From Breviolum minutum Mf 1.05b.01 (taxonomy: Eukaryota > Sar > Dinophyceae > Suessiales > Symbiodiniaceae): a stretch of 64,000 bases of DNA. The notes under the pieces were generated by a model. That model did not search any database, was not told where the DNA came from, and saw nothing but the letters and a program-made list of their open reading frames with translations. The position numbers and the translations under genes were made by a program. Numbering within the stretch: the first letter of the stretch is position 1; every line of letters starts with the position of its first letter. Shown here piece by piece: positions 24,351 to 36,900 of the stretch. Location of the stretch: contig DF242516.1 of the NCBI GenBank assembly GCA_000507305.1, forward strand, positions 1 to 64,000, read 5' to 3'.

Positions 24351-25312
24351 TTCTTGCTTTTAGCTGGACAAGATTCGTCAACATCAAAGCATCAGATTCG
24401 CGATGTGCTATGTATGTTTAAATAGGAATGTATACACACAATGTACCTACAAATATAACTACACATATATACAAATATATGTGTTTGATGTTCTTAGTTT
24501 TTACTGTTGAGTTTGTGCATCTGGCTTCAAGCAACACCAGGCCTCCGATGCCTCCAGGCTGGTTTGTTTAACGCATCTTTCACCTCAAAAGACAATGGTT
24601 GCGTCTTCAAGAAGTTATGCACTTGGCATATTGGAACACCGCCTGTTGTAAGACCATCTGTGATTGAAACAAAATGCTGACAAAACAGGCAGAAAGCAGA
24701 TGTTTGGTGTTTGCACATTCGCCAAGCTCACGGCGCCAAGATCTACAGTTTTTTGGCCTCCAAGCGCATGAGTAAAAAAGAATAATAGCAAACCTGGTGA
24801 GTCTCGTCTAGTCTCAAACACCATCACAAGTGGTTGTCCATTGCTACCACAAGGTGCAAGAAATCAAGTTTGTCATCTATTTATCCTCTTTGGCATGGGT
24901 CCTTTTTCTGAGGAGGCAGAAACTCGTAAAGTGGCACAGGAGCACAGTTTATGTAGGTAGTATCAGACCGTAGCCCTAACATCAACCATAGACTGTTCGA
25001 CGACCCCTCTGCATGCCCTCGCCAATTCCTTACCAATTCTTGTCAATGCGGACCTACGACCCAAAGGCTGGAGAGCAGGAGGAAGGCAAAGCAGGAGGCA
25101 CATCCTGTTCACATTGGATTTCACAAAGCCACTGTACAAAGGACTCTTGCTCCTCAAATTTTCAAACAATCCAATACAATCCTGCCTATCAGCAAACGAT
25201 CGGCCTGAAATGCGATGGGATTGGAATAACTGAATTTCCACCATGTCCGGCTCAGCATGAGCGAGCTTACTTAGCTTACTAATGCAGCTAATGTAAAGCT
25301 GACTAAGCTAAA
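24351..25312. other. No clear exon
   Basis: An AT-rich patch with TATATACAAATATATG words lies at 24410-24490. A minus frame at 24718-24527 is open (63 codons) but has no motif. Confidence 0.3.
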
Positions 25313-25618
25313 TCAAACTTTGGCAAAGCTAGGAAGCGCACCCACTGTTGCTGCGAGCGCACCAAGTCCTTTCTGCTTTGAGCCTTGAAGTTCCAGGTGA
25401 CCAAACGACAAGAGATCTGACAAATAAAGAGTTCCCTTTTCATCCTTTTTCTCCCATGTGTGGAATAACCTTTCCAATCTGTTTGGGTTGCCAAGGTTGA
25501 CCGCCCTGAGAAGTGCAGGAACTTTGTTGCTCTTTGCCATTAGGGATCTGAGCTTGGCACCACCAAGCGTACAAGCTTGTCCTGCCATGTGCATCAAGAA
25601 AATTTCAACGGAGTCCAT
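25313..25618 (-). CDS. Hypothetical protein or long exon, 101 codons
   Basis: This is the longest simple minus-strand frame in the 23-30 kb region, running from ATG at 25618 to a stop at 25313. It starts MDSVEIFLMHMAGQACTLGG and contains KVPALLRAVNLGNPNRLERL, FHTWEKKDEKGTLYLSDLL and GHLELQGSKQKGLGALA. Composition is that of a soluble alpha-helical protein. The initiator lies inside the 13-bp inverted repeat at 25608-25640. It may be a whole small gene or an exon open beyond its splice sites. No family is recognised. Confidence 0.45.
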   Translation of the reverse strand: MDSVEIFLMHMAGQACTLGGAKLRSLMAKSNKVPALLRAVNLGNPNRLERLFHTWEKKDEKGTLYLSDLLSFGHLELQGSKQKGLGALAATVGALPSFAKV

Positions 25619-25640
25619 GTTATGATCACATGGACTCCGT
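25608..25640. repeat. Perfect 13-bp inverted repeat, 7-nt loop
   Basis: ACGGAGTCCATGT (25608-25620), TATGATC, then ACATGGACTCCGT (25628-25640). One arm overlaps the ATG of the 25.3-25.6 kb ORF on the minus strand. Confidence 0.9.
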
Positions 25641-25950
25641 CTGGCGCCTTGTGGCTTGGAGATTTGGTTGACCGGGTCTTCGCCCCACTGGAGCCGTGAG
25701 ACTCATCCTGCGGTAAAAATCCAAGCAGGGAAGGAGCACTTTGGAGTTGTGGAAAGTCACCTATACATCTTCTATAGCCTATAGCCTATATAGCATCATT
25801 TTCGCTTGCAGTGTGTATCTTCGTATCTGTACATGATATGACGAGTACTTGTCGCTTATATCAAGTTATATCGTTCATAAAGATTATTAAATCATGATGA
25901 AAAATGTGATAAATGCTCGTCTTTTTCCCTTCTTGGAAGTTTCACAGACA

Positions 25951-25970
25951 GAGAGAGAGAGAGAGAGAGA
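25951..25970. repeat. GA dinucleotide microsatellite
   Basis: Ten uninterrupted GA units, extended imperfectly on both sides. Confidence 0.85.
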
Positions 25971-26879
25971 CAGGGAGAGTTGAACTGGAAGGCGAGACAA
26001 CATCAAAATTCTATGACCATTTCCAAAATCCGTCTATTTCACTGTGCCAACATACCAACTTCACTGAGCGCCTTCTCAAGTCCAAGCAAAATCAAGGCCG
26101 CAATAAAGCTGCTGACGCCAGCAAGCGTGAAGCATAGGCTTCCAGGACCAGGCAAAATCTCAGCAAGTGAGACAAAAATATCCCAAGAGAGAGGCAAAAG
26201 CGTGTTTGATCGTGTTTGGGAACTCGTAGAATCAAAGAATATTTCTTGAAAACTTCGCAAATCCTGCCTGCAGGCGATGAGGCTGAATTGCAGCTTCGCC
26301 ATTTGTCAATCCAAAAAGAATGCGGGCAATTGATGGCCTCACAAACAAATGTTGCAAACAGCTTCCAACCATGGCACCGTCTCCAAAATGTCTCCAAAAG
26401 CTGGACTCTTTCTACTGAAAACGGTAGGAGTTAAATTCGATTCAATTGCGAAATATTGCACACCAAACATGGCCGGAGAACCTTATTCGGATCGCACACC
26501 AGCTGGACATTCCCATGACGGAAATGGAGCACATGAGGGCATCCCCCAAGAGTAGAACAGCTGCCAACCGCTCTATCCTGGAGCATTGTTCATGGTGACC
26601 AAAGTCTTTGTCAAACGTGTGACCAAATGTGCATTGTCAGCGATCATGAGTGATAAGAATCACGAATGGTCACTGGTCGTACCCGAAAATCTAGCCAGTC
26701 AACTCCTGGTATTTCGGCAAGAGCTAGCAGCCAGTAGACAGACCTCGACAGACAACATAGAGCAAGGAACCGTAGCTCACGGTGTGGGACTTGATGAGGT
26801 CATCAAAGGAACTCTTCCGAGAATCTTTCAGCTTTCATGTGCTTTCTAGAAGCTTAAAGCATTTGCAACTCTCTGATCA
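25971..26879. other. Weak exon-like segments only
   Basis: A minus frame at 26302-26039 includes a hydrophobic stretch (LAGVSSFIAALILLGLEKAL) that could be a membrane helix. Splice edges were not resolved, and no family is recognised. Confidence 0.25.
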
Positions 26880-29030
26880 AGTTGGTGAGACAACGTCTGA
26901 GGCATCAGCTGTAATTGCTGATAAGACTAAAGAGCCACCTGGAAAAGGGAGTTGCTTCAGGTCAAGTTTTTTGAGTCCACAATGGCTGTGGTGAAGTTGA
27001 GGTCCATACAGGACACGCGCATCAAAGCTTCTGCAGCTACAGCAAGGCGATTCGGCTCCTGGATGTTTTTCACTGTAACATTTACTGGGGCATAAATTGT
27101 CATAAATCTGAAGACTGGTCAAAGACGAAAGCACTCTTCATGAATGCAAGTTCACGGTGCTCTTGAACACTCAGATGTCAACTCACAGAGCGAAGCATCC
27201 ACGGCATTGCTTGTGGCGAAGTGAATGGATTGGATTCAATTGTCTGCCTGCAACTGTTGCCACGGGATCTTCTGCATGGACAGAGGTGGTGGCGCCTGCA
27301 AACGCAGAAAACATCTTTGAGTTCTACACGTGGAGAAAACGGAGAAATCAAAAATTACCGCTCCTTCTCCCATGGATGCAAAGGATCGGGTTGCAGAATC
27401 CCAACAAAATCCACGGACCTCCAGCATTCGCGCACTGGCCAAGTAGTGGTGGTGAAGAAATGTGAAAATATTGTGAAACTTGTGACATTTGTTTCTGAAA
27501 GAAGGATATGCATGGATAAACAAGGTAAAGGTTAAAAATTCATGTGGTGATTCTCACATAAGTTCCCTGCCTAAGTCCAAGGATACAGCTGATGTCATGT
27601 TCGCAAAGCGGTGGCTTGGCTCGCACCCTCAGTTTGAAGATGAGATTGATAAGGTGATGCAATGTGACCCAGGTTTGCAGTGGATGAGATGATAGGCCTG
27701 ACCCAGTCTTCTGACTTCCAGCATGCCAGGTGCAGCCCAGATGATGCAAAGCTGAGCCTGAGGTTATTGTGGCTTGGTGCAACGAGATGATGGTAAGATG
27801 GCAGTATCCAATCGCCATGAAGGAGAAACATGAGATGCAGAGACAAAAAGAAATGGAATGAAAAGGACGACTAAGGCTGGCTCAATAGTGGCCACCCACG
27901 CATTGGCTCGGGTTGACACAACCTAGATAAAGTCTTCCTCGAGTACAAATAGGATAGATATCAAAATTTGAATTCCAAACCATGAAAACAAATACTTTTA
28001 CACACCGTTAAGATATACAGTAAGTGTTGTCAATCGAACCTATTGTGCTGACGGTCCGACGCATCTTGGATAATCTGTGCAAGGCTTTTTGTGTCACTGC
28101 ACTGTCACTACTATTGACGCTTTGCCTGACGATGGTAGCAAATTTGTGGACTTGAGCCCACTTTGCGGCAGGTCAAATATGTGATTTTTTTGACGGACGG
28201 GTTGTGTGTTGAATGCATCAGTGATCTCAGAGGCACTCTGCAATCTTTGCATCCACCGCGCCAGCCTGGATACCAGGAATCTACAGGAATCCATCGCAGC
28301 CAAACGAGACAACGACCCGATGATCAAACACACAGGAGAAACGAGAAGAAAACCAGCAACATCTCCAACAGCTTCACTGATACTTTCACCTGATTTAAGC
28401 AACCTTGGAAGTCTGCAACCTCTAAATCATCCAATATCAAAGTTCAGTAGTAAAGGGATGCAAAGGGCATGGTTCGGAATCTGCGTATGCCTCCATCTCG
28501 GCTTCATCCTTGCAGAATCACTGTATCGGTATCAGAGGGTCAGTGTGTTTGGGATCATGGGGTTACAGGTCATCGAGTCATCGCTTCATTTGATTTGTCA
28601 GTCTGCCATGTCTTTCTGCTCTCTGTGGCCTCCATCTCGGCCACCAGGTTGGGAGGTGCTTGGCTGTGGGCCACTTCAGATTTCTGTGCTGAGCAAGAAA
28701 CCGAAAAATGTAAGGCTATGAATCATATGAATTTATGAGCTGTGTTTTCGATTCTGGAGTCAAATCGCCCACACATGTATTATTTGCCTGGTCAAGCTTG
28801 CTATGGTCGCTTGGCTTTCCTTTCTTCAGGAGTGTCGAGTTAGTCTTGTAGCTGAGTCATTTTTGAGAGCCATCTTTGCACACATCATACAGACTTGGAT
28901 TTTTCATCTGCAGTGGCAGTGGTTGAGACAAAGGACAAGAATGAACGAAAAACGACCAACGAGCTTTTGTCGGTTTTTAATCATTGATCTCAGCCAGTCG
29001 ATGCAGCCCGCATTGAGTGCTGCATAGAGT
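26880..29030 (-). CDS. Exons of unrecognised minus-strand gene(s), one with a membrane segment
   Basis: Best segments: about 29025-28925 (AALNAGCIDWLRSMIKNRQK); about 28690-28560 (AQKSEVAHSQAPPNLVAEME, then ATESRKTWQTDKSNEAMTR); about 28390-28190 (GESISEAVGDVAGFLLVSPV, then CLIIGSLSRLAAMDSCRFLV, then RWMQRLQSASEITDAFN); about 27430-27330 (ARMLEVRGFCWDSATRSFAS, then MGEGAVIFDFSVF); about 27000-26880 (LKKLDLKQLPFPGGSLVLSA, then ITADASDVVSPT). The 28.3-kb segment has a hydrophobic run that could cross a membrane. All lie on the strand of the neighbouring genes. Whether they form one gene is not known. Confidence 0.4.
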
Positions 29031-30950
29031 GACTTGCCTCGAAAGGAAACCCCTCATCAAGCTCTCGGTCCAATTCTGAAATTGTCATCCATCACTCACC
29101 ATTCACTATCCAATCATTGATGTTTATTCTGACCCTTCCCAGCCTTATCGTGCAGCCCGTTTTCAGCTGAACACGTGATCATTAGCATGGCAGGCATCAC
29201 CGCCTCTTGAGTTTTCATAGTGCAGCAACTGAAGCATTCATCAAAACTCATCCACTATTGACAAAGCCAATCCATACAGATGAAAATCCAGCAGCTCAAC
29301 CTTGCTGCGAGGTGTGGGCTTACCTCACTTCCGCAAGCCTGCTCCAAACTTTGCCAGAACGATGTGTATTTTCGGAGACCTTGTGACGACCCAATCCAGG
29401 ACACCAAACACTCTGTCTTTGGGTTGTTGCTGTTTCGGCAATTGAAACAGCATGAAACAACAGGCTAGGCCCCTTGCACCAATCTTTTGCAGTCTTTGTT
29501 TCTCCTTCGCGACAACCGAGATTTGTTGGCAGAAGCAGGGACGAGCTGCACAGAACGCAAAACTTCAATAATTACCTCCTATGGGATTGTCTTACATTGT
29601 CTTACTACTGTACATGCTACTACCAATAGGAATCATGAAAAGTATTTTCAAAAACCGAGATAGTGGAGATCGCTCACGAAACAAGTTAGTACCTGTCCTT
29701 GAATCACGCGGAAGGATATTTACAACTCGACAAATGCTGCTACAGTTCAAGCCCAACGTGTTGCTGTCATTTGTGCCGTCCTGCTCGGCCAGGGTGAGGT
29801 CTGGCTTGAAACGTTTGACCTGCAAACTGACACTTGTCGCATGTGCTGCCAAGTGTGTTCTATTTCTCACTCTGAGCAAAGTACCACGCTAAGTTTTCCA
29901 AAGTCACCTTGCCCAGAATGAACCGGTGGAGGTATCACCGGTCGTGTCCGCACCTGGCTCTGGCTTCTCCTGATTTCAACTCTCCCATGTTGGTTCTGTT
30001 CAGCCTTGGAAGCTCTTGGAGTACGCATCCCAACGCCAATGCCAATGCCTGGATGGTCATAGTGTCATAGTGATGGATTCACAGATTCTAAACTGCCTTG
30101 GTCCAAATGCCTGGAACGGTGCCATTGTTGGTAGGGGCACCATCACGCCGGCCACCTTGGCGCAAGAGGTTCCAGCTCTCAATCAGCTTGGATTTGCGCA
30201 GCTGGTGCTGCAGCATGCATTTCTGTCTGCACCTGGACCTCCTGCACTTCTTCGTGGACTGATACCTTAGCAGCTGAGAAATGCGTTGCTTGAGAGCTTG
30301 GCAGCAAAGTGTTTTTATGTAAAACCAAAAAGAGGTCTTGCATGATACAAACAAAGATTTACAGGGTAGGATAGAGTAGGTATCACCATGGCATCACCAG
30401 GTCTTCCCCAACATTTTGTTGAGCCATCCACCCCAGCGGTCATCATCCTCAGGCCCTCTGATGCCCTCTTCAGTGGAAGGTGGCGGCCTGATTGCTGAGT
30501 GGATGATTTAACAAACTTCCAAAGGCTGGGATTAGTATTATATATGTATTATATATATATATATAAATTCAAAGTAACATTGTAACTCAATGGCAACATG
30601 ATACAATATCAAGTCTATGCCTAGAGTATGCCGCTCTCTGCGAAAAACACAAGTGCACTTCGTCGGCTCCAAGTGCGGGGCTGATCACACCATGTGGTTT
30701 GGTCAGATAGCCTTCCAATGCACAGATTCAACTTCTGCCTGAAATCTATCCCAAGCATTCCGTCCTCCAGTGAGGGCCACGGTGGCTGAAGTTCCCGATC
30801 CGAATACCATCCATTGTGTGCCTTGGCTGTGGGCTAAGCATGGGGATTCGATATATCATCCTAACTGCACATTCTGCTGCTGTTTCCATTTGCTTGCGAG
30901 GCACAAGGCAACTGTCCAGTCAGCCGAGGCTGAAACGATGACCTGAACAA
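29031..30950. other. Unassigned stretch
   Basis: Minus frames near 29350-29280 (SLEQACGSEVSPHLAARLS) and 30330-30120 are open but unconvincing. A TA microsatellite lies at about 30540-30566. Confidence 0.3.
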
Positions 30951-30959
30951 ACCGCGTAA

Positions 30960-33900
30960 TTTTGTGTACAAAGAAGATATTTGTCCCGTCTCCGCAGCTT
31001 CTTGCTGCCACTATCTTCACGATTTTTCAAGAAGAGTTTCCCCGGGACTTGCACAACTTTTCCACTGATCTCGAAGTGTTGCAGCCTGATCATAGCATCA
31101 GTCACTTCTGAGTGTATGAGAAGTTCAAAAGCGCAAGCACTGCCACTCTCTAAGCATATGACGATGTCACTGCCATTTGATGCAAATGCATCTCCTGATG
31201 CTCAAAGGGGTCAACATGTTGCCTTCTGGAAGGATGCAACATCTCTTGTCGTCTGCAGCTCTTGTGCCATTCTCAGATCACATCATTGATTTGACATTGA
31301 GCAGTCCTTGAACAGCAAGAGACCTGTCTTCACATCAAGCTTCTGAGCAGTGATCCGTGTGAGGTCCCAAATTCGGACCCACCTCAGATCTGGGGAATTG
31401 CAAGCTTCGTCATAAAATCCATGATGTATGCATAATGCATGTACCAAAAAACATGTATACATCATAATCAAATCATAAGAAAGTATATCTGTAGATATAT
31501 ATATATATGTGTGTGTATTAATACTATAATTACTATCATCATCATATATATATACAGATATACGACTGTAGGTGCTGTACATCTTGTCTCTTGACAAGGT
31601 TTAGAAGTTTCGAGGGATCTTGCAATTGATGTTTGTGTGTGCTACAAAGTGTAGGCTGAGGATGTCGCCCATCTGCATGACCAGTAAACAACCACCTCGG
31701 CTCTGAGATAATGCACTCTCCGAGTCTGATTTGATACGGTGGTCGCAGGTGGTCATTGAGAAGAGACGTTGAATTTGGTCCTGTGGAACCCTTCTGAGCC
31801 ATACAGGCCATACTGTGTTTGTTTGCAAAGTCCACAGTTTCTAAGGTCCAAACGTGTTGTCATCGTCAGCATAGACTGATGTAATTACTTCCTGCCAAGA
31901 CAGCAGAAGCTTGGTTGTTCTGGTTCTGAATCTCCCACACCAAGTTTCAAAACTTGCTCTGTACTGTGTTGGTCGATTTTGGGCTGAGGAACAGGCCATT
32001 CTGTCCTCCATTGCCTCCACAACTCCAAACCACTGTGTTGCATTGCTGCATCCTTTTCATTTCTGCATGTATCTCAAAAAGGTCACAAAAGGAACCTCGT
32101 CTGGACTTGACATATAGTCCTTGGAAGACATCAACCAAGAACAGCTTAAGGTCTTGCAGATCCGATATGCGCTGCAGGCACAAGCAAGATCAACAAGGAT
32201 CAGGCCAACTTGCCCAAGAATTCAGCTTGTTTGGTTGACCTCGGCGGTAGAATTGTTTAAAGTTTAGACAGTACTTGGGACACTTGGGCTCTCCAAGTTC
32301 ACATAGCTCGAGCTCTGAGGTCTTGAGGTGTTGGCCAAAGTCTTGGAGATCCATCGGCATGAATCGTCAGGAGGCAAGCCTGGAGATGCTGAAGCAGATG
32401 AAGCATGAAGAGAAACAATCAGGATACAATCAGGCATGACAGGCATGACAGATATGAGGGAGAATAATCAGATAATCAGAAAGTGTCAGAAATTTCGGAA
32501 CAAGAAATATCGAGGAGTCTTGAAGGGTGGTTGATAGAAGGCCGATAGATCAGCGTCAGTGTGAGACTTCCACGCCTTGTGCTCCAAGAAGACGGTTCTC
32601 TCCACCCCAACAGATGCCAAACCTTTCATTCAAACTGCCCAGCCACGCATCCACCACTGCCATCTAAACGAAACTATCATCAAAGCTATGAAAACGTACG
32701 AAACTGTCTCCAGAGCTGCCTGTGTCCGCTTCCAGACCACTGAGATCCTGCAAAATTCTGCCAGTTCCCACAAAAGACTCACCAGAAAGCTGGGATCACT
32801 TCCTCACGCTTGACGAAACCCGCTTCCGAGATTGAAACCTTCCCTCAACCGCCCAAACCACTTCGGAACCTTTCCAGAACCAAGCCTGAGTTATAGCATG
32901 TTATAGCAGCAACGCCATGGTATTTCTGCTGCTATGGAAAAACAGAATCCAAAACTAATACAGCTCACGCATCCGTCTCTGATTTTGGTTTCATCCCTTC
33001 GACTCCCAATGTTGTTTCCGATGATATTTTTTCAACACGAACTGTACCCAACAGACCTACAGATTTGTCTACTGATTTGTGTAAAAGACAGACTGTCCTC
33101 AGGCCAGCCGTTGCTATGACCTGGCGCAGTCGTGTTCAGATCTTGACAACTAGCAGACTTCCATGCCCTCAGACATGTCAGACCAGGCCTTCTCCAGTTT
33201 GCCTCAGCCAGTCAAGTTGCATTGTATCTCAAGTATTCTCAACTCAGCAACCGTTAATCTGCAAATCTACACCCACCCAATGCCAGTCTGCACAACTTAC
33301 TTACCCAATTCTGTGCCAGCAGGTCATGTCTTAAGACCATGCGATGAATCTAGCCTGTTCTGTGCCATAGCAGTAAGGTCAATTTCTGTTAGCCAGATGC
33401 TCTCGAAGATTGACTTGGTTAGCTCCACTAGCAACAGGAGAAGTGATGAGTCAAATCTGAGATCTAAGTATTTTGGACTCTCACTGTTTGGTCTTCAGCA
33501 CAATGGAAAATGCATTCTTTGAAAGACTGAAAATAAATTGAATATGTTTGAATATCAATATCGAGCGTGTCCAAATCCCTACATAATTAAGGTAGAACGC
33601 AAAAAAAAGTCTTCACTGCCCCGGGACGACATTTTGTCATCTGGTTCTGGTGTATGCAGTCTGACTTAGAAATAGGAACCACTCGGAACATCTGGGAACC
33701 ACTCCATTGCCACCATTGCAAAAATATTGTACTATCCATGAATTGAGTCTCTGACAGGGAAGACGGAGAATCTACGTAGCCCTGCATTCCAACCAAACAT
33801 TGATTGCCGGACAGATAAAGCTGGCGAAACGACTTGGACACGCTGGTCTTTGAAACTGCTTACGGCATCAACCACTCAAGCCACAAAAGAAAACGCACCT

Positions 33901-36900
33901 GTGGCTGAAAAGTATGTGACACCCTCTTGTTGCCCTCAGTGAAAGCTCTGAAAAGTCTCCATCAGCCCAGGGACGTCCACATATCCATTGTGTCAAACCG
34001 AACAAAGCCGCAGTCTCATTCATTCTCAGCACCTGACTGTGGTCTGACCTTCTGTACCTGGTCAGTCTCAGCGCTTTCCGAGTCCCAATGTCCACTCCAA
34101 TGCTTCAAGGAAGCACAAGAATGGGTGACTTGAACACTTCCCTCGTGAAGCCTACCACAACACTACTCTTGACGCGACAAAAGGGGTACCTTTCCTTCCC
34201 TTCCGAATTCGGTCTCCAATTCCTTCCCTGAGTCAAAGAATCCGAAAGTAGGAGAACCAAAAGACGTAAAAGACTTAGAGTCTGCGTGACAGCAATGATG
34301 TACAAACTGAGCAAAGTCGCGTTGATGTGACTCCTTGAGATGGAGCCTCCAGCTCCGAAACCAGCTCTCAAAATCGCCGTGCAAAGCGCTGGTGATCTCT
34401 GAAGTATTTTGCTGAAAGTGTCCGAATGGAATAAGTTCTAAGTATCAAAAGATCTCAAGAATTCCACTATCAAACAGCCTGGGATGTGTCGAACAAGCGA
34501 TATCGTCTTGAACTGGCTCCGTGTCCCGCCGAAGTTTCCTGGAGGGTGGAGATTCAGGCACATTCCTTGCTACATGGTAAAACCAGCATGCAGTCAATCA
34601 GCGAGAACTTTTTTGAATGGAATGGTATTGATACGTATCGATATGATTTAATAAAGTCTAAAACTTGACTCCCCCAAGTGTTGAGACGATCAGTTCATTC
34701 TTTTGGAGTGTTACCAGCATTACTAGCAAGTTGGTCGATCATGATTGATCTAATGTATCGCTTGAATCTTAGAGATTAAAGAGAAAAAAAGGAAAAAGTC
34801 CAAGCTGGCACGTTCTTCAAAGGAAAGTGATCATTGTGCAAATACGATGCAGAGTGAGAGAGGTTGCCGTTCCATTTCTGGACAGCGTTTGATTCATAAA
34901 TGTGTTGCATTTAGATTTTGTGGATGTGAAGGTGCCACCTGCAATCCCGTTATATTGAAGTATTGATTTGTAGATTTGTGGTGATGTATATCCATCTTCA
35001 CTTAACTTCATAGAGTAGTAAAGAGTAATTCTTTTTACTGTTGACCTTGATATGTCTTCCGCCAGAATTTAATACGGCTTTCAACTTCTGATATGTCTTG
35101 ATTTGCAGGGGTCTCACTTGTTTCCCTATCATTCGATGCGTCTCAGACGTCCTGGATCTTCCAGAAGCAAACGTATCCATCATCGCCTGAGCGGAAGCAG
35201 CTTCAAGTGTCGCGTCCCAGAGGTCTTGAGAGAAATATCTCTGCTGCAGATCTGCCTCCTGTGGCAAGCAGGCCAGAGACCGATGAGAGGCGGCTAAGGC
35301 ACGTCACGTCGTCCTTTCACAGGCAAAGCAGAAACGTGGCGTAGTGTTTTTGAGCTTGCATTTGACGAATGCAAGCACTCAGCATCTGTCCGTATGGCCC
35401 TGTCCAGTGAAGTCTTCCAGCACATACTGGGGTTCCACCTGGAATTCATCTCAAACAGCTGCAAACACTGCAGTCTCCACCGCGGATTCAGGATCCAACA
35501 ATTTGCTTCCGGCTGTCAGGCCACACATAAATGCGCCTGTCATTCGAAGTGGCATCGAAAGTTTCTCGGATCCTCTGACAAGATTTTTTTTTCCAGGCCT
35601 GTCCCACGCTAGTCCAACTACAAAGCTATTCGGGCCCTCTTTAGCCCACAATAGACCTGCAAGCATGAAACTGTGTGAAAATGCGCAACAATGTGAAACA
35701 TTCTGAAAGCTGCAGCTCCAAGTGTCGTGCTGCGAATTTCAGCAGGTTGCTTCATAGTGAACGTGCGCAACCTGGTTGTGGGTGCAGAGTCTTAGAGCTT
35801 GGAGCGTGATCTTCGTGTTCAACATGCAAACGCCATGCAGCAGAATCAGATTCCCATTCTGCTAGGTAGAAATCTGACTCATTCCAAGAGCCCTGCTGTT
35901 GTCCAGACGAGAAATTCCAGAGCTTCACAGCTCCTTCCTGCACTCAGGGACAATGAAGTTCCTTGCTTCATGCAAAAATCAAAAGCCAGACACATTCAGT
36001 GGCCGTATGTTTTAACAATATTTCAATGATGCCGTTACCTAGAGATTTGCCAAGATTTTCCCATGTTTTTCATTGATTTTCCCATGTTTTCCCAAGTTGC
36101 AAATGCGTTCGATCATTCGAACCTCCCCCCCAGTGTAGAGACATCGCTTCGACCGGTCAAAGGCCATGCAGGTCATTTTGTGATCCTTGCAGGCCAAACT
36201 TTGCCGAAACCAAACAAAAATTCAATGTCTCCGCAAAACTTCAAAAGCTTTGCCTGACAAAGTAAGCAATCACGGCACTTGCCTGATGAGCACGTCGAAA
36301 TTCGAATTCCAGCTTGCCGGTCTGGATATCCCACACCTGATGGCATCAGCGACTTGAGATGCCTCCTTTGGTGTGCTCACATAGTCCATAAAGCCGAGCT
36401 TTCCACTGAAATGGTCCCCATGTTGTCTCCAGAGATGATCTGGTGGAACACGTCATTGTGTAGTGCACCGACCTCTGTCAATTGGAAGTTATCCAACTCT
36501 TGAAAGTTTAAAGCTACTCGACTTTGCATCAGTGCATGTCAGGCAACAAATGCATCTATGATTGATTGCAATCCATGCACCTCCTATTCTCATGTTAACA
36601 TATGTTGAGGCATTTTCCCAGGAGCACAGTCGAAGAGAACGTCACGATGTTCATCTCTTGAATGCAAAAAAGATCAAAAAAGCATGGAAACGTATGATAA
36701 AAAGGAAAGGCGTGACGGCATATATGAAATCTGTCTTGGATTTCTCATGTTCTCCAATTCCCTTCTTTTTGTGCAAAGAAAATCAAGGCGAGAGCAATGG
36801 GTGCCAAGTGGGTGCGGCTTGTCTCCACCTTCGAAGTGGGAATGCAGGGAATAGGAAGGAGAGAACATGAAGAATACTCGAGAACATGTGATGAGGCGTG

